Origin: Colwellia_A sp041890515
GTDB taxonomy: Bacteria > Pseudomonadota > Gammaproteobacteria > Enterobacterales > Alteromonadaceae
Assembly (NCBI GenBank): GCA_041890515.1
Contig: JASDWX010000065.1
Span: 1 to 20,065, forward strand
Direction of reading: 5' to 3'
Length of the DNA: 20,065 nucleotides
Under the pieces are notes generated by a model. The model ran no database searches and was not told the origin of the DNA. It was given only the letters and a program-made list of their open reading frames with translations. Every line of letters starts with the position of its first letter. Within the stretch, counting starts at the first letter, position 1. Below, one piece after another: positions 7,685-14,015 of the stretch. The position numbers were made by a program, and so were the translations under genes.

Positions 7685-8509
7685 TTAATACTCGTTTCGT
7701 TTACGGGTTAATAAAACTATTAATAATGGTAATATTAACCCGAACATACTCCCACCATTAATCTCAACTTCCTCTACATAATGCTTATCGTACTCAGCAC
7801 TTTCTATCGGTAAAGCATATAAAGCATCAGTGTCATTTGAACTTAAACTCGCAACAACATCGGTATAGCCTACTTGGTATAAATCAATTAACACATCATA
7901 ATGATCCGTTGCATACCCAGACATAAACGTTGAAATTACCTCATATTCGTCTAGGTCTGATTCACCTTCAATGATAAACGTATCTGTGGTGAAGTAGTGC
8001 GTCCATGGACCGCCATTTTTACTGAGGTAGAGTAAAGCATAAACTTCACCCATTGGATTATTTGTATAACTGTAAATATCGGCATCAAAAGTCACACTGA
8101 ATGTTTGATAGAAACCATCACCGTCATAATCATCGTGTAAAAAACTAACTGCTGAATAAATAGTAAAGTCAGCATAATAATTACTCTGTGATTTTTGAGA
8201 AGTATTACTACGATTAGCATTTAGAACTACCTTATTTGATGCGTTAGCTAAAGTAGCTCTTGTTTTTGACGTGGCTTTTCCATTTAATTGATCAGGGATT
8301 TCTGCACGTTTGTTTTCCTCAATAATCAATTGTCTTTGCTGTTGATTGATGCTTTTTTTAAGTACACCTTGTGAAACGCTATATTGAGTGGTGTTTAACT
8401 CACTCGCTGTTACTTGAGTAGACGAAAATAAGCTAAAGGCCATCAGCATGAATAATTTTCTAATTGAATGTGAATTAACTGTTTTAGTGGCATTGCTCTG
8501 TATTAACAT
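7685..8509 (-). CDS. Secreted protein with GlyGly-CTERM-like anchor (choice-of-anchor H type)
   Basis: A 274-residue exported protein of unknown function. A positively charged start (R17, K18) and a hydrophobic stretch give a signal peptide, probably cut after about residue 35 (VTAS). A low-complexity Gln/Asn/Ser/Lys-rich stretch (about 40-110) precedes a beta-rich domain with DDYDGDGFYQTFSVTFDAD (126-144) and YDVLIDLY (204-211), which I recall from proteins named choice-of-anchor H. The C-terminus is tripartite: GGS (252-254), a hydrophobic helix (256-267) and RKR (269-271), as in GlyGly-CTERM signals cut by rhombosortase. No rhombosortase gene is in the window. Its promoter region carries a PhoP-like box facing it. 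The family name is from memory; the sorting-signal architecture is visible. Confidence 0.75.
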   Translation of the reverse strand: MLIQSNATKTVNSHSIRKLFMLMAFSLFSSTQVTASELNTTQYSVSQGVLKKSINQQQRQLIIEENKRAEIPDQLNGKATSKTRATLANASNKVVLNANRSNTSQKSQSNYYADFTIYSAVSFLHDDYDGDGFYQTFSVTFDADIYSYTNNPMGEVYALLYLSKNGGPWTHYFTTDTFIIEGESDLDEYEVISTFMSGYATDHYDVLIDLYQVGYTDVVASLSSNDTDALYALPIESAEYDKHYVEEVEINGGSMFGLILPLLIVLLTRKRNEY

Positions 8510-8541
8510 AATATATCCCGCTGGTTTAATTTAGTGATGCT

Positions 8542-8574
8542 ATTAAAGCGCAGTCAAGATGAATGTAAGCTGAA
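8542..8574 (-). promoter_or_regulatory. PhoP-like box and promoter for the GlyGly-CTERM gene
   Basis: On the minus strand 8574-8559 reads TTCAGCTTACATTCAT, two TTCA(G/T) half-sites 11 bp apart. Exactly 11 nt later comes TTTAAT (8547-8542), five of six matches to a -10. The arrangement is the same as in the two other copies of this box (8599-8631 and 11074-11106). The binding protein is inferred to be the response regulator at 8985-9659. Confidence 0.65.
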
Positions 8575-8598
8575 CACTTTATTTTTATCTTCAAAACG

Positions 8599-8631
8599 TT
8601 CAGCTAACATTCAGTTGCTAAGAGGTATTAT
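8599..8631 (+). promoter_or_regulatory. PhoP-like box and promoter of the PepSY-RR-HK operon
   Basis: TTCAGCTAACATTCAG (8599-8614) is a direct repeat TTCAG-N6-TTCAG with an 11-bp period, as bound by OmpR/PhoP-family dimers. TATTAT (8626-8631) follows after exactly 11 nt and fits a -10. With the oppositely facing copy at 8559-8574 it forms a large imperfect inverted repeat in this divergent gap. It implies autoregulation of the two-component operon. Confidence 0.7.
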
Positions 8632-8682
8632 TTTCAATAAGCTATGGTCATTAACATCTTTAATTTCGTATATGGAATAACA

Positions 8683-8979
8683 ATGAAATTTGCTTTACCT
8701 TTGATTTTTCTTTTTCTTGTTACACTTTCTGTTGATGCTAACGCTCAAGGCGGCTTTGTATCTGGAGCAAGTTCGAGTGAACATAAGAAGAAATCTAATG
8801 CAGAGTTCAGAATCAAAAGTAGTAAACAAGCCGCTAAAGTAGCCAAAGGCCGTTTCGGTGGGAAAGTGCTTAAAGTTCAGAAGAAAAAGTCGGGTTATCG
8901 CGTAAAGTTAATTAAAACCAATGGTCAAATTGTTTCTGTTTATGTAGATGCCAAAACAGGCAAAATTAAAGAAGGTTAA
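8683..8979 (+). CDS. Small secreted PepSY-domain protein
   Basis: I take ATG 8683 as start (98 residues). GGA (8674-8676) sits six bases before it, and translation then begins directly with a clean signal peptide (MKFALPLIFLFLVTLSVDANAQ). An in-frame ATG at 8644 has no ribosome binding site and lies only about 12 nt past the predicted -10. The mature protein is basic. Its C-terminal half reads as one PepSY unit: AAKVAKGRFGGKVLKVQ..., a YRVKLI strand and a final VYVDAKTGKIKE. PepSY domains occur in periplasmic proteins and are often encoded beside two-component systems, which suggests a sensory or modulatory role towards the kinase encoded two genes downstream. It is five bases from the response regulator, so clearly one operon. 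Confidence 0.85.
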   Translation: MKFALPLIFLFLVTLSVDANAQGGFVSGASSSEHKKKSNAEFRIKSSKQAAKVAKGRFGGKVLKVQKKKSGYRVKLIKTNGQIVSVYVDAKTGKIKEG

Positions 8980-8984
8980 TTATT

Positions 8985-9659
8985 ATGCGTTTGTTGTTTA
9001 TAGAAGATGATATAGCCTTACAGAAAAATTTACATAACCACCTTCTCGCTGCTCATTATTTAGTCGACTTAGCGAGTGATGGTGAAACAGGTTTATTTCA
9101 AGGACAAGAATATCCATATGATGCTGCGATTATTGATGTAGGTTTACCCATAATTGACGGCATCACCGTTATTAGGTCACTGCGAGAAAAGAACATCGAT
9201 TTTCCGATACTTGTCTTAACTGCACGAGATAGTTGGCAAGACAAAGTCGCAGGCTTAGATGCTGGGGCTGATGATTATTTAACAAAACCTTTTCAGCCAG
9301 AAGAATTACTTGCACGCTTAAATGCACTGATCAGGCGTTCAGCTGGACAAGCTAGCCCCTTAATAAAGAATGGGCCGTTAAGTATGAATACCAAAAGCCT
9401 TCAAGTGGAAGTCAGTAATAAAGTAATAAAGTTAAGTAGTTCAGAATACAAGCTACTGGAATATATGATGCTTCACCTTGATGAAGTTACCTCAAAGGCT
9501 ATGCTGACAGAGCATATTTATGATCAAGGCTTTGACCTTGACTCAAATGTTATTGAAGTGTTCATAAGGCGATTAAGGAAAAAACTTGATCCCAATAATG
9601 ATTATGGTTTTATCGAAACACTTCGTGGTCATGGCTATAAGTTAAAGCGGTTATCTTGA
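8985..9659 (+). CDS. PhoP-like response regulator (OmpR family)
   Basis: A 224-residue two-component DNA-binding regulator. The receiver domain (1-118) has the acidic pair D8/D9, phospho-acceptor D51 (IIDVGLP), T79 and K101 (TKPF). The segment PILVLTARDSWQDKV (74-88) followed by AGADDY closely resembles E. coli PhoP, more than QseB or PmrA as I remember them. The winged-helix domain (about 126-224) shows LSSSEYKLLEYM, SNVIEVFIRRLRKKL and LRGHGYKL, the usual OmpR/PhoB elements. AAGG (8972-8975) is the ribosome binding site. Placement between a PepSY gene and a PhoQ-like kinase supports a PhoPQ-type system. I predict it binds the TTCAG-N6-TTCAG boxes found here. Confidence 0.93.
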   Translation: MRLLFIEDDIALQKNLHNHLLAAHYLVDLASDGETGLFQGQEYPYDAAIIDVGLPIIDGITVIRSLREKNIDFPILVLTARDSWQDKVAGLDAGADDYLTKPFQPEELLARLNALIRRSAGQASPLIKNGPLSMNTKSLQVEVSNKVIKLSSSEYKLLEYMMLHLDEVTSKAMLTEHIYDQGFDLDSNVIEVFIRRLRKKLDPNNDYGFIETLRGHGYKLKRLS

Positions 9660-9682
9660 TGTCACATGAGCATACATAACGA

Positions 9683-11032
9683 ATGAATTCTTTAAAGGTT
9701 CGATTATTATTAAGTACTTTAGTGATGACAGTCGTTATGCTGCCTATTATTGGATTAACCTTAACTCAAGCTTTTGAACAACAGTTAAATTTAGCCATGA
9801 AAAATGAGCTAAAAGCCTATAGTTATTCAATTTTTACCGTGGCAGAAGTTGAAGATAAACAATTGTTGATGCCTGAGCTTTTGTTAGAAAATCAATTTAA
9901 TATTAGTAAATCAGGCTTATATGCATTAATAACAACACGACCTAATAATAAAAAGTTCAGTAAGTCACAAAGTAAACCATTATGGCAGTCACTCTCGTTG
10001 TTAACTCTATCTCTTCCTTCTGAATTTCCGTCGCCTGATGTTGGGCAAACACTGCTTTCAAAGATAAGCTTGTCGGGAAGTACTCATGTACTTTATAGCT
10101 TTAGCGCAAGTTTTTCTGATAACGGTCAGGCCTTTGATATAACGCTCCACCTTATTAAAGACCAGCAAGCCTTTCTGATTGCTCTCAACGATTTCAAACA
10201 GAAATTGTGGACATGGTTATTAGCATTAATGGTGGTGTTTATCGTTGTACAAATTCTATGGTTGTTATGGACATTAAAGCCGCTCACTTTGTTATCAAAA
10301 GAGCTTGAGCATATAGAAAAAGGGCAAAAGAAAACCTTAGATGCACAATATCCGATTGAATTAAAGCTGGTAACTCAACAATTGAATTCACTATTGGTAA
10401 CAGAAGAAAACCAACGTAAACGTTATCGAAATGCTTTGTCAGATTTAGCACATAGCTTGAAAAATCCATTGGCTGTTATTCAAAGTCAGTCTGATATTTC
10501 TGCGAGTTCGAGTGAACAATTGCAGTTAATAAATCGAATAATCGAACATCAGCTTAAAAGAGCCCAAAGTGCAGGGCAATCTTCATGGCACTTAGGTGTT
10601 GAAGTCGCTCAGGTTGTTGATAAGTTAATATCAACGTTAACCAAAATTTATAGAGATAAAGCGTTATTTTTTGCTGTTGATGTTGATCAAAAAGCGATAT
10701 TCAAAGGCGATGAAGCAGACTTAATGGAGATCTTAGGTAATGTTTTAGATAATGCCTGTAAAGCAGCTAAAAAAAATGTTGCTATAAAGGTAATCATTGC
10801 TGAAGGGAAATTAATCCTTGAAATAGCTGATGACGGCAATGGTATTGAAGGCTCCCAACGGGATATGATTTTATCTCGTGGCGGAAGAGCTGATACTTAC
10901 CAAGCCGGCCATGGCATAGGCTTAGCCATTGTTAACGATTTAGTCAGTAGTTATCAAGGCGAACTGCATATATCAAACTCAGCAACGCTTTCTGGCGCTG
11001 CTTTTACTATAACCTTTGATACTTTTCATTAA
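9683..11032 (+). CDS. PhoQ-like sensor histidine kinase
   Basis: A 449-residue inner-membrane kinase. TM1 (about 8-28) and TM2 (about 174-197) flank a periplasmic sensor of about 140 residues, close to PhoQ in size. A HAMP-like linker leads to the dimerisation helix with H257 in DLAHSLKNPLAVIQS, which matches the PhoQ H-box style. The ATPase domain has the N-box NVLDNACKAA (353-362), ADDGNGI (382-388) and RGGRADTYQAGHGIGLAIV (399-417), again PhoQ-like. I see no acidic cluster like the metal-sensing patch of enteric PhoQ in the sensor, so the signal is unknown. It begins 23 nt after the response regulator with no strong ribosome binding site. An AT-rich 7-bp hairpin (11042-11058) just past the stop is at best a weak terminator. 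Confidence 0.92.
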   Translation: MNSLKVRLLLSTLVMTVVMLPIIGLTLTQAFEQQLNLAMKNELKAYSYSIFTVAEVEDKQLLMPELLLENQFNISKSGLYALITTRPNNKKFSKSQSKPLWQSLSLLTLSLPSEFPSPDVGQTLLSKISLSGSTHVLYSFSASFSDNGQAFDITLHLIKDQQAFLIALNDFKQKLWTWLLALMVVFIVVQILWLLWTLKPLTLLSKELEHIEKGQKKTLDAQYPIELKLVTQQLNSLLVTEENQRKRYRNALSDLAHSLKNPLAVIQSQSDISASSSEQLQLINRIIEHQLKRAQSAGQSSWHLGVEVAQVVDKLISTLTKIYRDKALFFAVDVDQKAIFKGDEADLMEILGNVLDNACKAAKKNVAIKVIIAEGKLILEIADDGNGIEGSQRDMILSRGGRADTYQAGHGIGLAIVNDLVSSYQGELHISNSATLSGAAFTITFDTFH

Positions 11033-11073
11033 CGCTTCGGCAATTTTCCCTGAAAATTAGTTTCATTTAACTA

Positions 11074-11106
11074 TTCAGCTTACGTTCAGTTTAGTGTTGT
11101 TATCCT
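11074..11106 (+). promoter_or_regulatory. PhoP-like box and promoter of the DUF3300 gene
   Basis: TTCAGCTTACGTTCAG (11074-11089) is the third copy of the TTCAG-N6-TTCAG box and differs from the operon copy at two central bases. TATCCT (11101-11106) follows after 11 nt and can serve as -10. The box gives the DUF3300 gene its own promoter under the same predicted regulator. Confidence 0.68.
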
Positions 11107-11136
11107 TATTTTCTAGAATTAGTCATAAGGATTGCC

Positions 11137-12417
11137 ATGATGAAAAACATCATATTTTTATTAAGCGTTGCAACCAGTTCATTAGCCAGTTTCAATTTAT
11201 TGGCGGAACAAACGTTTGCTCAGTCAAACCAGCAAGAGCAAATACAGCAACAAGAAAAGTCATTTAGTGAAGCTGAATTAGCCCAAATGTTAGCCCCTAT
11301 TGCATTGTATCCAGACAGCTTGTTAACGCATGTTTTAATTGCTTCTACGTATCCTATTGAAATAGTAGAAGCCCATCGTTGGTTAATAAAAAATGATGTG
11401 TTAAATGCTGAACAAGCCGCAGAATCGGTGAAAGATTACGATTGGGACGCCAGTGTTAAAGCTTTGGTGCCTTTCAAGCGTATCCTTAGTCGATTAAGTG
11501 AAGATTTAACATGGACTCAGCAGCTCGGCGATGCTTTTTTACAAGATGAATCTAGGCTACTTGAAAGTATTCAGGTACTAAGAAAGCAGGCTGAACTAGC
11601 TGGTAATCTTGGGAAAATGGACAACATGGATGTTAGTTATGAAGACAGTGATATTGTTATAGAGCCCAGAGAAAAGGACATTATTTATGTTCCTTATTAT
11701 GACACGCGAATGGTTTATGGTACTTGGCGTTCTGTATCTTATCCGCCGGTCTACTGGAGGCCACATCACAGTGTTTATGTCAGCCGTTACAACCCTTTCT
11801 ATTTTCATTCTGGTGTTCATATATCGTTTAATTATTTTTTCAGTGCTTTTCATTGGCACAACCGTCATGTGGTTGTCATAAATTCTCATCATTCTAAACA
11901 TCGTTACTATGAACAGCGTCCTCGTCGACTCATTGCTAATGGGGGGTATGCTAAGCGTTGGGCACATAAGCCTGCACATAGAAAAGGCGTCGCTTACCGA
12001 AATAGATATACCAGCTCGAAGTATCAAAATAAAAGAATCAAAGTTCGTGAATCTAGCCATAAAAAGCATCAGGTAGTGCAACATAAGATTAAACGACATA
12101 CTCATAAAACAGCATCAGTAGTGAATAAAAAAACGAATAAAAAACATTTGGGCCATACCCGAAAAACAAGTGAAAAAGTAACAAAGCCTGTTCCTAAACG
12201 CTATGCGTCTAGCGAGAAACCTAAAAAGTTTACATCACAAAAGTTGGCGTCAGAAACGTATAAACAACGTATAAATACAACCAGTGATAAACCTGTATAT
12301 AAAGCGAAGAGTTCATCAAAGAGGAATAAAAGTAACAACACACGTTATAAGCATAATAAACAAAGTAGACCTGAAAAAAAGACTCAGTCAAAAGCAACAA
12401 AGAGAAAGCATAACTAA
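11137..12417 (+). CDS. Exported DUF3300 protein with long basic, His-rich tail
   Basis: A 426-residue protein of unknown function. A signal peptide (about 1-23, ending LLA) precedes a Gln-rich spacer. The DUF3300 domain (about 43-200) starts with LAPIALYPDSLLTHVLIASTYP (52-73), which I recognise as the family core, and continues through VKALVPFKRIL (107-117) and IIYVPYYD (182-189). An aromatic/His-rich segment (about 200-260: YWRPHH, FHWHNRH, HHSKH) is followed by some 165 residues dominated by Lys, Arg, His, Ser and Thr with no clear fold. The tail could bind polyanions such as LPS, nucleic acid or a metal; that is speculation. AAGG (11127-11130) lies before ATG 11137; a second ATG follows at 11140. 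It carries a PhoP-like box. Confidence 0.85.
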   Translation: MMKNIIFLLSVATSSLASFNLLAEQTFAQSNQQEQIQQQEKSFSEAELAQMLAPIALYPDSLLTHVLIASTYPIEIVEAHRWLIKNDVLNAEQAAESVKDYDWDASVKALVPFKRILSRLSEDLTWTQQLGDAFLQDESRLLESIQVLRKQAELAGNLGKMDNMDVSYEDSDIVIEPREKDIIYVPYYDTRMVYGTWRSVSYPPVYWRPHHSVYVSRYNPFYFHSGVHISFNYFFSAFHWHNRHVVVINSHHSKHRYYEQRPRRLIANGGYAKRWAHKPAHRKGVAYRNRYTSSKYQNKRIKVRESSHKKHQVVQHKIKRHTHKTASVVNKKTNKKHLGHTRKTSEKVTKPVPKRYASSEKPKKFTSQKLASETYKQRINTTSDKPVYKAKSSSKRNKSNNTRYKHNKQSRPEKKTQSKATKRKHN

Positions 12418-12512
12418 TTTTATATCTAAGTAAATCTAAAGAACTGAGGAATAGCTAAAGGTTAAAATACTTATCCTCTTTGTTATCAGGTGGTTTATAC
12501 TTAAACGTAATG

Positions 12513-12541
12513 GTTGTACCAATTTCATATATTGGTACAAC
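12513..12541. repeat. Perfect inverted repeat GTTGTACCAAT / ATTGGTACAAC
   Basis: Two exact 11-nt arms (12513-12523 and 12531-12541) are separated by 7 nt and lie 14 nt upstream of the next gene's ATG. There is no T-tract, so it is not an obvious terminator. It may be an operator, an mRNA leader hairpin, or one copy of a dispersed REP-like palindrome. The rest of the 138-bp gap after the DUF3300 gene shows nothing convincing. Confidence 0.6.
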
Positions 12542-12555
12542 GTTAATAATACTTT

Positions 12556-13236
12556 ATGAGTTATTTGATGAAATTTTTTTTATTTGCCACCTTCTTTATT
12601 ATTTTACATTCAAACAGCCTTGCTTATGAAGAGGTCAATGAGTTACCACCTAAAGAACGATCATATATGGGTGAGCATAACATGGTACTCGTTAGTCAAA
12701 ATTCCACTATTTATGCTTCAGTGATGACAACATACGTTCCCCCGAGTAACGTGCAACTGTTATATAAAATTGAAAATAAAGATTTAGCTTTATTACAAAC
12801 AGTGCGAGATGGACGATTAACCACAATAAAAACAGAGAGTTTTAACTTACAGAGTTTGATGCAAGACGAGAAAATGGTGATTATGGCTGATGTGTATGCG
12901 GGACATTTTGCACGTGATGGGATGTTAGTTTATGAAAACATACCACTAACGTTTGCTAAAAGGTTATATGCCCGTAATCTTGACGAGATAAATGATTCGA
13001 GCAATGAACAAGAGTACGATGTGATAGATTTAAAGAAAAACTATAAAATTTATATTCACAGAATCCAAAAATACCCAAGCTTCGCTCATTTACTTCATGT
13101 CGATCTAGAAGCCGGTTGCCTAACACGTTTTCGTACTTCATCAGCTGTGCCAAAAGAAAGTGAACTACTGTTCAAGTTTTTAAATTGTGGCACGATAAAA
13201 CCTTTGCATTTTGAAACTAAAGACTTTGAAAAGTAG
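12556..13236 (+). CDS. Exported protein of unknown function
   Basis: I do not recognise this protein with confidence. It has up to 226 residues. The second in-frame ATG (12568) gives a cleaner signal peptide (MKFFLFATFFIILHSNSLA) and has GAG seven bases upstream, so it may be the true start. The mature part contains GEHNMVLVSQNSTIYAS (about 39-55), a Pro-containing YVPPSNVQLLYKI segment and VIMADVYAGHFARDGMLVYENI. Two late cysteines (AGCLTRF, FLNCGT) could form a disulfide. A periplasmic location is likely. There is no transmembrane segment beyond the signal. It follows an inverted repeat and is convergent with the Lrp gene, whose stop is only eight bases away; I see no terminator between them. 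Confidence 0.75.
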   Translation: MSYLMKFFLFATFFIILHSNSLAYEEVNELPPKERSYMGEHNMVLVSQNSTIYASVMTTYVPPSNVQLLYKIENKDLALLQTVRDGRLTTIKTESFNLQSLMQDEKMVIMADVYAGHFARDGMLVYENIPLTFAKRLYARNLDEINDSSNEQEYDVIDLKKNYKIYIHRIQKYPSFAHLLHVDLEAGCLTRFRTSSAVPKESELLFKFLNCGTIKPLHFETKDFEK

Positions 13237-13244
13237 TTAACTAT

Positions 13245-13718
13245 TTATGTTATTTCGTCAAAGTTAGGCAATACACCACTGCGGCTGTGTTCAAAGATTA
13301 ATGATGTTTCAACCGTTGTTACTTCATCACGTGAAGTAATGGCATTGAAGACAAATTGCCTTAAATGTTCGCTGTCTTTTACCGACATATGAATAAAATA
13401 ATCGTAGCTACCACCCATATGGTACAAACTAACAATTTCAGGTAGCTTAAGTAAATCATTGCGAAGATTATTAACGATATCTTCTGAATACGGTTGTAAG
13501 CGAATAGCGGCAATCGCCTCTATATTGCCACCTAAACTTTTAAAATTAATTTCAATGTATGCACCGTTGATTATATTCTTATTTTTCATGCGCTTTACGC
13601 GCTCAAGACACGTTGAAGGTGCAACACCTATCTGCGAAGCTAACTCTTTATTAGTGATATCAGCATCCCGATATAATATGGTTAAAATGCGTAAATCTAT
13701 ATCATCTAATTTTTTCAT
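13245..13718 (-). CDS. Lrp/AsnC-family transcriptional regulator
   Basis: A 157-residue feast/famine regulator. The N-terminal helix-turn-helix starts LDDIDLRILTILYRDADITNKELASQIGVAPSTC (4-37), the family signature, with recognition helix around VAPSTCLERVKRM. The C-terminal RAM domain, which binds amino acids and sets oligomer state, spans about 65-150 (GGSYDYFIHMSV). The length is typical of Lrp/AsnC proteins (about 150-165). The effector amino acid cannot be told from sequence. It is divergent from the mrp operon across 297 bp that contain several palindromic sites, so it may control itself, mrp, or neither. Confidence 0.93.
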   Translation of the reverse strand: MKKLDDIDLRILTILYRDADITNKELASQIGVAPSTCLERVKRMKNKNIINGAYIEINFKSLGGNIEAIAAIRLQPYSEDIVNNLRNDLLKLPEIVSLYHMGGSYDYFIHMSVKDSEHLRQFVFNAITSRDEVTTVETSLIFEHSRSGVLPNFDEIT

Positions 13719-13753
13719 TATCGTTAAGTCTTCTGTCTATAAAATTTTTCTTA

Positions 13754-13782
13754 ATTATACCGACTATTGCTTTATTAACCAA
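13754..13782 (-). promoter_or_regulatory. Putative sigma70 promoter of the Lrp-family gene
   Basis: On the minus strand TTGGTT (13777-13782) is 17 nt from a perfect TATAAT (13754-13759), 35 nt upstream of the gene's ATG. The -35 is weak (three of six), the -10 and spacing ideal. Confidence 0.6.
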
Positions 13783-13810
13783 TGTATTATCTAAATAATC
13801 AAATAATTGT

Positions 13811-13831
13811 CGAAAAAACAGTGTTTTTCCG
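13811..13831. repeat. 21-bp near-perfect palindrome in the lrp-mrp gap
   Basis: The site starts CGAAAAAACAG and ends TGTTTTTCCG and is symmetrical about G13821, with a single mismatched pair (13813/13829). It lies about 29 bp upstream of the predicted -35 of the Lrp gene, in a position suited to a regulator dimer. It has no neighbouring gene end, so a terminator is unlikely. Confidence 0.5.
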
Positions 13832-13906
13832 AATATTTATCACATGATTTATATATCCTTAAAAAATTAACGGCATATTTGCTGTTTTGAATTAAAATTT
13901 TATGCG

Positions 13907-13979
13907 GACATACTATTGTTAAAGTTGGCTTTACGACATATTATGTCTGCATCTGTATGTCTCTATCTCTTTATATGTC
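13907..13979. promoter_or_regulatory. Cluster of five GACATA/TATGTC half-sites before mrp
   Basis: GACATA occurs at 13907-13912 and 13935-13940; its complement TATGTC occurs at 13942-13947, 13956-13961 and 13974-13979. The middle two form the inverted repeat GACATA-T-TATGTC. Five copies in 73 bp is more than expected by chance. They surround the predicted mrp promoter, so they may be operators of a regulator not yet identified. Confidence 0.5.
13916..13944 (+). promoter_or_regulatory. Putative sigma70 promoter of the mrp operon
   Basis: TTGTTA (13916-13921) and TATTAT (13939-13944) are 17 nt apart, 72 nt upstream of mrpA. The -10 is inside the GACATATTATGTC inverted repeat, which would let a bound protein block polymerase. 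Confidence 0.5.
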
Positions 13980-14015
13980 ATTACTTCTTGTTATAAAAAT
14001 AAAAAGGTTAACGCT

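Noticed and set aside
11596..12105. Minus-strand open frame of 169 codons opposite the DUF3300 gene
   Set aside because: Composition (Met/Ile/Arg-rich) and lack of start signals fit a shadow; the plus-strand frame has a signal peptide and a known domain.
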